Positions 1-6,590 of a DNA stretch of 13,576 bases are shown here, in pieces. The stretch comes from Ferruginibacter sp. GTDB lineage: Bacteria; Bacteroidota; Bacteroidia; Chitinophagales; Chitinophagaceae. The first letter of the stretch is position 1. Every line of letters begins with the position of its first letter. A model generated the notes under the pieces. That model saw nothing but the letters and a program-made list of their open reading frames with translations, was not told the DNA's origin and searched no databases. Both the position numbers and the translations under genes were made by a program. The stretch spans positions 1 to 13,576 of the forward strand of contig JANYFI010000504.1 in the NCBI GenBank assembly GCA_025362765.1, in the 5' to 3' direction.

Positions 1-936
1 GTAAAACAAAAAACTGTTTTAGTTACTGACGAAAATGTGTTTGAAAGCCACCGGCAACTGTTTGAAGGCTGGCAAACAATTGTACTGCAAGCAGGCGAAC
101 AACACAAACAGCAATCTACAGTAGATGTAATAATAAAGGAACTGATTGCAAAAAATGCAGACAGAAATACTTTTATTGTAGGAGTTGGTGGAGGGGTAGT
201 AACGGACATCACTGGATACGCAGCCAGTATATATATGCGGGGTGTAAAATTTGGTTTTGTTCCTACCACCATTCTTTCCATGGTAGATGCATCTATTGGC
301 GGAAAAAACGGGGTAGACGTGGGCATCCTTAAAAACCTGGTTGGATTGATAAAACAACCGGAATTTTTATTGTTCGACTACGACCTGTTAGAAACCTTGC
401 CAACTGAACAGTGGATCAATGGCTTTGCTGAAATAATAAAGCATGCCTGCATAAAAGACGCTGGTTTGTTTGCCTTACTGCAAAGCGAATCCATTGAAAG
501 TTTTAAAGCGGATAAAACTAAACTCGCCAACCTGATTGAAAAAAATGTACAGATAAAAACCGCAGTAGTGGTTAATGATGAATTTGAACAGGGGGACCGT
601 AAGCTGTTAAATTTTGGTCATACCATTGGCCATGCCATCGAAAACATGTACCTGTTGCCACATGGCCACGCTGTAAGCATCGGTATGATGGCAGCTGCGG
701 GTATTTCGGAAGCCATCAATAATTTCCCATCTAAAGAATCAAATCAGATAAAAGAGTTGTTGGAAAAATATCACCTGCCTACCCAATATAATTTTGATAA
801 ATCAAAAATATGGGAGATATTAAAGATGGATAAAAAGCGGGCCAGCAATACAATGAACTTTATCCTGTTAAATAAAATCGGCCAGGCAATCATTCAGCCA
901 ATTGCGATGAATGAACTGGAAAATTTGATCCATTAA
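1..936 (+). CDS. aroB: 3-dehydroquinate synthase, 5' end cut off by the window edge
   Basis: Cytoplasmic NAD- and metal-dependent enzyme that converts DAHP to 3-dehydroquinate, the second step of the shikimate pathway. The frame is open from base 1, and residues before the GTG at 37 (TVLVTDENVF) already match the family, so the true start lies upstream of the window. There are 311 codons here; about 40 are missing from a usual length of 350-360. Visible motifs are the nucleotide-binding GVGGGVVTDITGY (near residue 56), PTTILSMVDASIGGKNGVD, and the metal ligands. By family alignment the ligands are Glu144 in NGFAEIIKHA, His207 in LNFGHTIGHA and His223 in LPHGHAVSIGM (numbering from base 1). 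It is the first of three shikimate genes on this strand and is followed by a hairpin with a T-run before aroA. The call is secure. Confidence 0.96.
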   Translation, partial: VKQKTVLVTDENVFESHRQLFEGWQTIVLQAGEQHKQQSTVDVIIKELIAKNADRNTFIVGVGGGVVTDITGYAASIYMRGVKFGFVPTTILSMVDASIGGKNGVDVGILKNLVGLIKQPEFLLFDYDLLETLPTEQWINGFAEIIKHACIKDAGLFALLQSESIESFKADKTKLANLIEKNVQIKTAVVVNDEFEQGDRKLLNFGHTIGHAIENMYLLPHGHAVSIGMMAAAGISEAINNFPSKESNQIKELLEKYHLPTQYNFDKSKIWEILKMDKKRASNTMNFILLNKIGQAIIQPIAMNELENLIH

Positions 937-950
937 AATAAGAACATATT

Positions 951-988
951 GCAGGCGGTACGCTTAAAGTTGTACTGCGCTGTTTTTT
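951..988 (+). terminator. Hairpin plus T6 between aroB and aroA (terminator or attenuator)
   Basis: The arm at 951-961 pairs with 972-983 across a 10-base loop. There are seven continuous pairs next to the loop (one of them G-T), then a bulged G at 979, then four more pairs ending in a G-T. A T6 run follows at 983-988. This is the form of an intrinsic terminator on the + strand. It ends only 20 bases before the ATG of aroA, so transcription entering aroA from aroB must pass through it. It could end the aroB transcript or act as a leaky attenuator. I have not computed a folding energy. Confidence 0.65.
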
Positions 989-1007
989 GCAAAGATTAAC
1001 ACCAATC

Positions 1008-2315
1008 ATGATTGTAACCATTCAGCCCTCTTCTGTTTCAGGTAACATAACTGCGCCCACTTCCAAAAGCTCCATGCAACGGGCCTGTGCCGCAGCCTTG
1101 TTGCACGAAGGAAAAACAATTATTCACCATCCTGGAAAAAGTAATGATGATAATGCCGCCGTAGGTATAATAGAAAATATGGGGGCAGAAGTAAAGGAAG
1201 ATGGCAACGGCGACTTGCTGATAAAGAGCCTTGCATTTACAGGTTCCAAAATTCCACTTTCGGGCGGTGGAGAAGCAACATTAAATTGTGGTGAAAGCGG
1301 TTTGGGTATCAGGATGTTTACGCCAATTGCAGCATTGAGCCCTGGCCCCATTGAAATCAATGGAAAAGGCAGTCTGCTGACAAGACCTATGGATTTTTTT
1401 GATGAGATTTTTCCACAATTGGATATTCGCATTCAATCAAATAATGGAAAACTGCCCATTCAAATACAAGGTCCGTTGCGGCCCAAAGACATCACCATTG
1501 ATGGCTCGCTGAGTTCGCAATTTTTAACGGGCCTGTTAATGGCTTATGGCAAAGCGGCAAGCCGCCCCGTTACCATCACCGTAAATGATTTAAAAAGTAA
1601 GCCTTATATCGACCTTACGCTGCAGGTGATGAAGCATTTCGGCTATGATGTTACCAACAATAATTACGAATCTTTTTTAATTAAACCGGCGGCAAGCACT
1701 GCGGGTAAAACAATTGAATATACCGTGGAAGGTGATTGGAGTGGCGGTGCTTTTTTGCTGGTAGCAGGTGCTGTAGCGGGGCATATTACTGTAAAGGGGC
1801 TGGATACATTTTCTACCCAGGCTGACAAGGCTATTTTAAAAGCGTTGATCGATTGCGGTAGTAGCATTTCTATTGAGCAAAAACAGATTAAAATTGGGCT
1901 GCCTGCCATTGGCAATGGAGGGTTGAAGCCTTTTCATTTTGATGCAACGGATTGCCCGGACCTTTTTCCTCCTTTGGTGGCATTGGCGGCTTATTGCAAC
2001 GGTACTACGGCAATACAGGGCGTTAGCCGTTTGGCGCATAAAGAAAGTAACCGCGGACTAACCTTGCAGGAAGAGTTTGGTAAGATGGGTGTTAACATTA
2101 TATTACAGGATGATCTTATGCTGGTAGAGGGCGGCAACGGCCTAAATGGTGCTGTTGTTCATTCACACCACGACCATCGCATAGCCATGGCTTGTGCCGT
2201 TGCCGGGTTAAAAGCCCAAGGCGTAATCACCATCGAAGAAGCGGAAGCCATTAATAAATCGTATCCCGATTTTTATCATCATCTGGAACAATTGGGTGCA
2301 ATCGTAAGTTTTTGA
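1008..2315 (+). CDS. aroA: 3-phosphoshikimate 1-carboxyvinyltransferase (EPSP synthase)
   Basis: Cytoplasmic enzyme joining shikimate-3-phosphate and PEP to give EPSP, the sixth shikimate step and the target of glyphosate. With the ATG at 1008 it has 435 residues, a normal length. An in-frame TTG at 987 would start inside the T-run of the preceding hairpin and is rejected. By alignment with E. coli AroA, substrate residues are present: K20, S21 and R25 (SKSSMQR), S169-S170-Q171, D318 (CPD), E346 and R349 (HKESNR), H390 and R391 (DHRIAMA) and K417 (NKSYPD). The PEP/glyphosate loop reads ESGLGIRMF. Gly98 matches E. coli Gly96, but Leu99 and Met103 stand where E. coli has Thr97 and Pro101. aroC follows after 53 bp. 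Confidence 0.95.
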   Translation: MIVTIQPSSVSGNITAPTSKSSMQRACAAALLHEGKTIIHHPGKSNDDNAAVGIIENMGAEVKEDGNGDLLIKSLAFTGSKIPLSGGGEATLNCGESGLGIRMFTPIAALSPGPIEINGKGSLLTRPMDFFDEIFPQLDIRIQSNNGKLPIQIQGPLRPKDITIDGSLSSQFLTGLLMAYGKAASRPVTITVNDLKSKPYIDLTLQVMKHFGYDVTNNNYESFLIKPAASTAGKTIEYTVEGDWSGGAFLLVAGAVAGHITVKGLDTFSTQADKAILKALIDCGSSISIEQKQIKIGLPAIGNGGLKPFHFDATDCPDLFPPLVALAAYCNGTTAIQGVSRLAHKESNRGLTLQEEFGKMGVNIILQDDLMLVEGGNGLNGAVVHSHHDHRIAMACAVAGLKAQGVITIEEAEAINKSYPDFYHHLEQLGAIVSF

Positions 2316-2368
2316 ACGCTAATGTATTTTCAAGGTATTATAAATTAAACTCCCTTTCAGGGTAAATT

Positions 2369-3382
2369 ATGAATAGTTTCGGAAGAATTTTCAGGGTGAG
2401 TATTTTTGGAGAATCGCATGGCGAATGTGTCGGCATTAATATTGATGGCTGTCCCGCGGGCTTACCCTTGAGTGTGGAAGATTTTACAGCTGATATCGAA
2501 AGAAGAAAAGCCGGTGCCAAAGGAACAACACCACGTAAAGAAGCTGACCTTCCCCGGATAATGAACGGTGTGTACAACGGCAAAACAACCGGTGCTCCTA
2601 TTACTATTTTATTCGACAATACCAATACCCGCAGCGGCGATTATGAAAAGCAGCGAGCCGTTCCAAGACCAGGTCATGCCGATTTTGTAGCCAGTAAAAA
2701 ATACGGCGGCTTTGAAGATTTCAGGGGCGGCGGTCATTTCAGCGGAAGGTTAACTGTTTGTCTTGTGGCAGCCGGCGTGGTAGCAAAAAAATTGTTATCC
2801 CCTCCGCCGCCTGAAGAGGGTACTGGTATAACAATTAACGCCAGTATTTTAGAGATTGGGGGCGAAGCAGACACGGAAGTTGGATTACAAAAAGCAATTG
2901 ATGTGAAAGATACCATCGGCGGTATTGTTGAGTGCAAAGTCAATGGACTACCTATTGGTTTAGGCGAGCCATTTTTTGATTCAGCTGAATCGCTGATTAG
3001 TCATGCGGTATTTGCCATACCGGCCGTAAGAGGGATCGAATTCGGAACCGGTTTTGCGGCAGCACGAATGTTTGGCAGCGAACACAATGATGCCATAGCA
3101 GACAGCACCGGCAAAACCGTTACCAATCACGCTGGCGGTATGGTAGGTGGTATTACCAATGGCAACGACATTATTTTCCGTATTGCCATTAAACCTACTT
3201 CTTCCACACCAAAAATTCAACACACACTCAATGTAGAAACGGGAGAAACGGAAGATTTCTCAGTAAAAGGACGTCATGATCTCTGTATTGCATTAAGGGT
3301 GCCGGTGGTGCTGGAAGCAGTCACTGCTTTTGTACTGGCTGATTTGATGCTGCTGGAACAGCGGGTTGGAAGAGTAGTGTAA
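2369..3382 (+). CDS. aroC: Chorismate synthase
   Basis: Reduced-flavin-dependent enzyme that removes phosphate from EPSP to give chorismate, the last common step to aromatic amino acids, folates and quinones. It has 337 residues, slightly short for the family (about 350-390) but complete at both ends. Visible motifs are FGESHGECVG near the N-terminus, RPGHADF, GGGHFSGRLT, GLPIGLGEPFFDS, IPAVRGIEFGTGF, the GGITNG segment and the C-terminal GRHDLCIALRVPVVLEA. The GGGHFSGRLT form differs from the more common GGGRSSARET. The ATG at 2369 fits the conserved N-terminus MNSFGRIFRVSIFGESHG. It lies 53 bp after aroA, probably in the same transcript. No strong terminator follows; an imperfect CTTAT/ATAAG pairing with T6 sits just downstream. 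Confidence 0.95.
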   Translation: MNSFGRIFRVSIFGESHGECVGINIDGCPAGLPLSVEDFTADIERRKAGAKGTTPRKEADLPRIMNGVYNGKTTGAPITILFDNTNTRSGDYEKQRAVPRPGHADFVASKKYGGFEDFRGGGHFSGRLTVCLVAAGVVAKKLLSPPPPEEGTGITINASILEIGGEADTEVGLQKAIDVKDTIGGIVECKVNGLPIGLGEPFFDSAESLISHAVFAIPAVRGIEFGTGFAAARMFGSEHNDAIADSTGKTVTNHAGGMVGGITNGNDIIFRIAIKPTSSTPKIQHTLNVETGETEDFSVKGRHDLCIALRVPVVLEAVTAFVLADLMLLEQRVGRVV

Positions 3383-3389
3383 AATATCC

Positions 3390-3594
3390 TTATAAATTGT
3401 GACCAGGGTAGATAAGTTTTTTATAAATCGTTTCCCAGGGAATCTGTTCATCAGTGCGCACGTAACTCACCAAACTTTTTCAGCAATGTGCAGCGTTGTA
3501 AATTCGTATATTCAATGGCTGTAAACGCCATTTTAAAACTATTGGCTTTTGTGAGATTGCCATAATGCTGATTGTTGTTAAAAGCAAAAAAAGC
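3390..3594 (-). pseudogene. Unidentified coding-like remnant in two frames
   Basis: This fills the interval between aroC and the dipeptidase pseudogene. On the - strand, the frame directly after the dipeptidase stop reads as protein-like (FNNNQHYGNLTKANSF, then FTAIEYTNLQRCTLLK) until a TGA at 3451-3453. The neighbouring frame takes over around an A5 run and reads KSLVSYVRTDEQIPWETIYK, then KLIYPGHNL, ending in a TAA at 3390-3392. Joining the two gives one plausible C-terminal region with a single-base shift. No start codon or recognisable domain is present, and I cannot name a family. It may be the tail of a gene whose front was deleted, or a chance pattern in AT-rich DNA. Confidence 0.35.
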
Positions 3595-4258
3595 CTACTT
3601 TTTAAACTCCCCAAAATCCAAATTCATTAAACCATATTTTTTAGCATCAGGCAAGCTATAGTGCCACCATTCGGTATTCAATGCAATACATCCATATTTC
3701 TCCATAATCGTTTTTAGTAAAATTCTGTTGGCTAAAACTTTCTCGGGTAATTGAGTAAAATTGTGATGGGCGCTGTCTGTAAAATTGTCAAAACCCGTTC
3801 CCATATTTAACTCCTTATGCGTCTTTACATCAATGATGGTAAGGTCAACCGCAATGCCTCGGTTGTGGCCGCTGCCTGTTGCGGGATTGGCGGCGTACCG
3901 TTCATATTTTACCGCTGCCCATATTTTTTCAGTTCTTTTTGTACTGCTGCAAGTGCCGATGCAGCGGGCATTCGCGTATATGCATCTGTAGGCGTGGTAT
4001 ACAACTGCCGGTGTAAAAAATTATCAGTAGAAGCATAGTGCAACTCAAGTAATAAACCCGGTAGTAATTTTTCAGCCTAACCATTTTCATTGCTTTGTTC
4101 AATTGTATATCTTTTTTATACCCGGCGATGTTAGCCGTCACAGCAAGTCCATATTGGTTTAAGGGAACCTCCTGCGCATCAGTTTTTTGAAAGATGTTTA
4201 AAAAAAGGACCGTGCAAATCACTATTATATTAAGTCTATTTATTATCTTGCAAGTCAT
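3595..4258 (-). pseudogene. D-Ala-D-Ala dipeptidase (VanX/DdpX, peptidase M15) pseudogene
   Basis: Intact members are zinc peptidases that cut D-Ala-D-Ala; with a signal peptide like this one they would act in the periplasm. The gene reads only across three frames. Frame 1 runs from the ATG at 4258 to about 4079, with a signal peptide ending near TDAQ and then NQYGLAVTANIAGYKK. Frame 2 gives LLPGLLLELHYASTDNF, then LYTTPTDAYTRMPAASALAA, then VQKELKKYG, and stops at 3909-3911. Frame 3 gives KYERYAANPATGSGHNRG, IAVDLTIID, MGTGFDNF and NTEWWHY, stopping at 3595. Zinc ligands (SGHNRG..AVD and the His of EWWH) and the catalytic Glu remain. The family segment of about 20 residues holding the DxYRP arginine is missing at the frame 2/3 join. 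It is divergent from the L,D-transpeptidase at 4325, 66 bp away. The family call is firm; loss of function is inferred from the shift plus the deletion. Confidence 0.88.
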
Positions 4259-4324
4259 AATTTAAGATCCTTTAGTTTTTCCTGAGTAATCCGAGTCCGA
4301 AAATTAGCATTATTTACCTTATAT

Positions 4325-6028
4325 ATGAACCATCTCAAGAACAAACTCTTAGTCTTTCCGTGTGTTTACATGTTTTTTATTATTGCAGGTTGTCATAACA
4401 ACAGGCCTGCCAACAAGCCTGTGATTGTAAGCACGCCCGAAAAAATGGACAAGCAAACCAGCCAAAATATCAAAGATGAGCTGGACTATGCCCTCGACCA
4501 TAACGGTGATATTGGAGATACCATCCGGCTACAGTTTGCCGGCCCCGTAAATAGTTTCTACAAAAGCAACGAATTCAATAATATTTGGAGTCATAAGGAA
4601 AAGTGGGAGCCGCTGGCAGATTCCCTGTACAATTTTATTGAACACGCCGAATGGCACGGATTATTTGCAAACGACTATCATTTTAAAAAACTACAAAGCT
4701 TAAAGACTTCTTTGGACAATGATTCTTTAAAAAGAATGGATGCCAACCTGTGGACAAGGGCCGACCTTATGCTGACAGATGGGTTCATACATATCATTAA
4801 AGATTTAAAACAAGGCAGGCTTTACCGTGATAGTATTTCTTATAATAAAAAGGAACTGTCAGATACTTTTTATTCAGTTACTTTAAACAGTTTGTTAGCT
4901 TCAAAACAATTTACCAATTCAGTCAATGAAGTGCAACCTAAAAATGAAGGATACCTTGAGTTGAAAAAATGCATTCCTGCATTTGTTGACAGCATGGATA
5001 AACGTATCTACACTTATGTTACTTATCCTTTTAAAACCAACGATGCAAAAGACTCTTTATCATTTATAAAAAAACTGCAAAAAAGACTAAGTGAAAGTAA
5101 CTGCATTGACTTTGGCGGTCAATTACCTGACACACTGGAGTTAAAAGTAGCTATCAAAAAATTTCAGCTACAGAAAGGCGTTAAACAAGATGGTAAAATT
5201 TCTGCAGGGTTAATCAAAACAATGAACATTAGCGATCCAGAACGATTTAAGCGCATAGCCATTACGTTGGACAGGTACAGACAGTTGCCCGATACTATGC
5301 CTGAAAAATATATCTGGGTAAATTTGCCCACTTATTATATGCAACTTAGGGATCATGATACACTGGTGATGGAATCCAAAATTATTTGTGGAAAGCCAAC
5401 GACCCGAACGCCGCTACTCAACAGTTATATAACCGATATGGTTACCTATCCTACCTGGACAGTGCCCAACAGTATCATCGTTAAGCAATACCTGCCCAAG
5501 CTTAAAAGTAATCCCAATTATTTAAATGCAATTGGCCTTCATCTGGAGGATGACAAAGGTGAAACGGTCGATCCATATAGCGTGAAATGGGAAAAATACT
5601 CAAAAGGTATTCCATACAAAGTAATGCAGGGAAGTGGGGATGACAATGCGCTGGGAATTATGAAATTTAATTTTAACAATGCCTACGCAGTATACTTACA
5701 TGATACCAATCAACGTTATTTATTTAAGAATGCTGTCCGGGCGCTCAGTCATGGCTGTGTACGAGTACAGGAATGGAAAAAACTTGTTTTTTACATTATC
5801 AGTAACGACAGCATGAATATAAAACCGGGTGAAACGATGCGGTACAATACTGATTCAGTAATGACTTGGCTTAACCGTAAAGAAAACAAACGCATTGGTG
5901 TTAAAAACAGGATATCATTGTTTATTCGCTATTTTACCTGCGAAGCAAAAAATGGTAAAATAAAATTTTATGATGACATTTATGGAGAAGACAAATTAAT
6001 AAGAGAAAAGTATTTTACTGATAAATAA
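4325..6028 (+). CDS. L,D-transpeptidase lipoprotein, YcbB/LdtD type
   Basis: Likely forms 3-3 (mDAP-mDAP) cross-links in peptidoglycan, using tetrapeptide donors on the periplasmic side. It has 567 residues. An N-terminal lipoprotein signal ends in IIAGC with Cys23 as the lipidated residue. A YcbB-like scaffold follows (FYKSNEFNNIW, HGLFANDYH; residues about 75-240), then a peptidoglycan-binding-like repeat (about 246-302, LELKVAIKKFQLQKGVKQDG). The YkuD catalytic domain covers about 325-500, with LSHGCVRVQEW holding the catalytic Cys478, His476 and Arg480. The start at 4325 gives a normal lipoprotein signal. rlpA follows after 46 bp, probably in the same transcript. The adjacent broken D-Ala-D-Ala dipeptidase suggests a former pair of wall-precursor genes. 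Some family members instead attach proteins to peptidoglycan. Confidence 0.92.
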   Translation: MNHLKNKLLVFPCVYMFFIIAGCHNNRPANKPVIVSTPEKMDKQTSQNIKDELDYALDHNGDIGDTIRLQFAGPVNSFYKSNEFNNIWSHKEKWEPLADSLYNFIEHAEWHGLFANDYHFKKLQSLKTSLDNDSLKRMDANLWTRADLMLTDGFIHIIKDLKQGRLYRDSISYNKKELSDTFYSVTLNSLLASKQFTNSVNEVQPKNEGYLELKKCIPAFVDSMDKRIYTYVTYPFKTNDAKDSLSFIKKLQKRLSESNCIDFGGQLPDTLELKVAIKKFQLQKGVKQDGKISAGLIKTMNISDPERFKRIAITLDRYRQLPDTMPEKYIWVNLPTYYMQLRDHDTLVMESKIICGKPTTRTPLLNSYITDMVTYPTWTVPNSIIVKQYLPKLKSNPNYLNAIGLHLEDDKGETVDPYSVKWEKYSKGIPYKVMQGSGDDNALGIMKFNFNNAYAVYLHDTNQRYLFKNAVRALSHGCVRVQEWKKLVFYIISNDSMNIKPGETMRYNTDSVMTWLNRKENKRIGVKNRISLFIRYFTCEAKNGKIKFYDDIYGEDKLIREKYFTDK

Positions 6029-6074
6029 ATAGAAATCCACGTCCCTTTTTTAACCAACGATTCAATTTTCCTGT

Positions 6075-6503
6075 ATGAAAAAACTTTTACCTTCCGCAAG
6101 GTTAATGGTTGTATTTATTTTTTGTACGTTGTTGTACACTCAAACTATTGCTCAGCCAAATACCCCGAAAGCCCCACTCAGCCATACGAATAAACGTGTT
6201 TTATACGGAACAGCTAGTTTTTATGCCGATAAATTTAATGGTCGTCAAACAGCTAACGGTGAAATTTTTAGACAGGATAAATTAACCTGTGCCTGCAATG
6301 TATTGCCTTTTGGTACCTGGATACGAGTATCCAATGTGCATAACGGTAAGTCAGTGGTTGTAAAAGTGAACGACAGGCTTCATCCAAAAATGCGGCGTAT
6401 AGTTGATCTTACAAAAGCTTCCGCAATGTTATTAGGCTATAAGTCACTGGGGATTGTAAGGGTGAAGGTAGAAGTGCTCGGAAAAACCAGACCCGTGCAA
6501 TAG
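6075..6503 (+). CDS. rlpA: RlpA-family septal ring lytic transglycosylase-like protein
   Basis: A small exported double-psi beta-barrel protein. RlpA members with proven activity cleave denuded glycan strands at the septum. It has 142 residues. A signal peptide ends near TQTIAQ (about residue 27), and the barrel domain runs from about 43 to 136. The motif GTASFYADKFNGRQTANGE carries Glu63 and KVNDRLHP carries Asp100, which match the two acidic residues considered catalytic in P. aeruginosa RlpA. VDLTKASAMLLGY fits the usual IDLSxAAA segment. Two departures are visible: TCACN replaces the common TAAH, and NDRLHP replaces NDRGP. There is no SPOR domain and no lipobox, so it is the minimal form. 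It lies 46 bp after the L,D-transpeptidase, which supports a wall-remodelling role. Confidence 0.88.
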   Translation: MKKLLPSARLMVVFIFCTLLYTQTIAQPNTPKAPLSHTNKRVLYGTASFYADKFNGRQTANGEIFRQDKLTCACNVLPFGTWIRVSNVHNGKSVVVKVNDRLHPKMRRIVDLTKASAMLLGYKSLGIVRVKVEVLGKTRPVQ

Positions 6504-6558
6504 TAATGTACTTGTAATGCAGCACGGTAATTAATTTCACGGTTTAAGTCTAAGCAAT

Positions 6559-6566
6559 TACTTTTG
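6559..6566 (+). promoter_or_regulatory. Bacteroidota -7 promoter element ahead of ompA
   Basis: TACTTTTG matches the Bacteroidota -7 consensus TAnnTTTG and ends 25 bases before the ompA ATG at 6591. I see no good -33 TTG at the expected distance, only T-rich sequence. The same octamer stands ahead of hscA at 8073. A short exact match in AT-rich DNA has a real chance of being coincidental; the position supports it. Confidence 0.5.
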
Positions 6567-6590
6567 TCTTCAGCAAAAGCTACACTTCAT

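Noticed and set aside
789..796. TAATTTTG match to the -7 consensus inside aroB
   Set aside because: The nearest TTG is about 26 bases upstream, too far for a -33 element, and such matches are expected by chance in AT-rich coding DNA.
987..1007. In-frame TTG extension of aroA
   Set aside because: It would start within the T-run of the preceding hairpin, and the added residues do not look like the AroA N-terminus. The ATG at 1008 fits the family.
3388..3420. CTTAT/ATAAG pairing plus T6 after aroC
   Set aside because: It has a five-pair AT-rich stem with an 18-base loop. It may end aroC transcripts but is not convincing.
3586..3603. AAAAAG/CTTTTT stem with T7 on the - strand at the dipeptidase stop
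   Set aside because: The stem is only six pairs, five of them A-T, so it is too weak to call a terminator.
3785..4038. Two + strand frames of 68 and 73 codons
   Set aside because: They are antisense to the dipeptidase pseudogene, whose conserved motifs explain this stretch.
6564..6590. In-frame TTG extension of ompA
   Set aside because: The TTG overlaps the TACTTTTG promoter element, and the ATG at 6591 begins a clean signal peptide.
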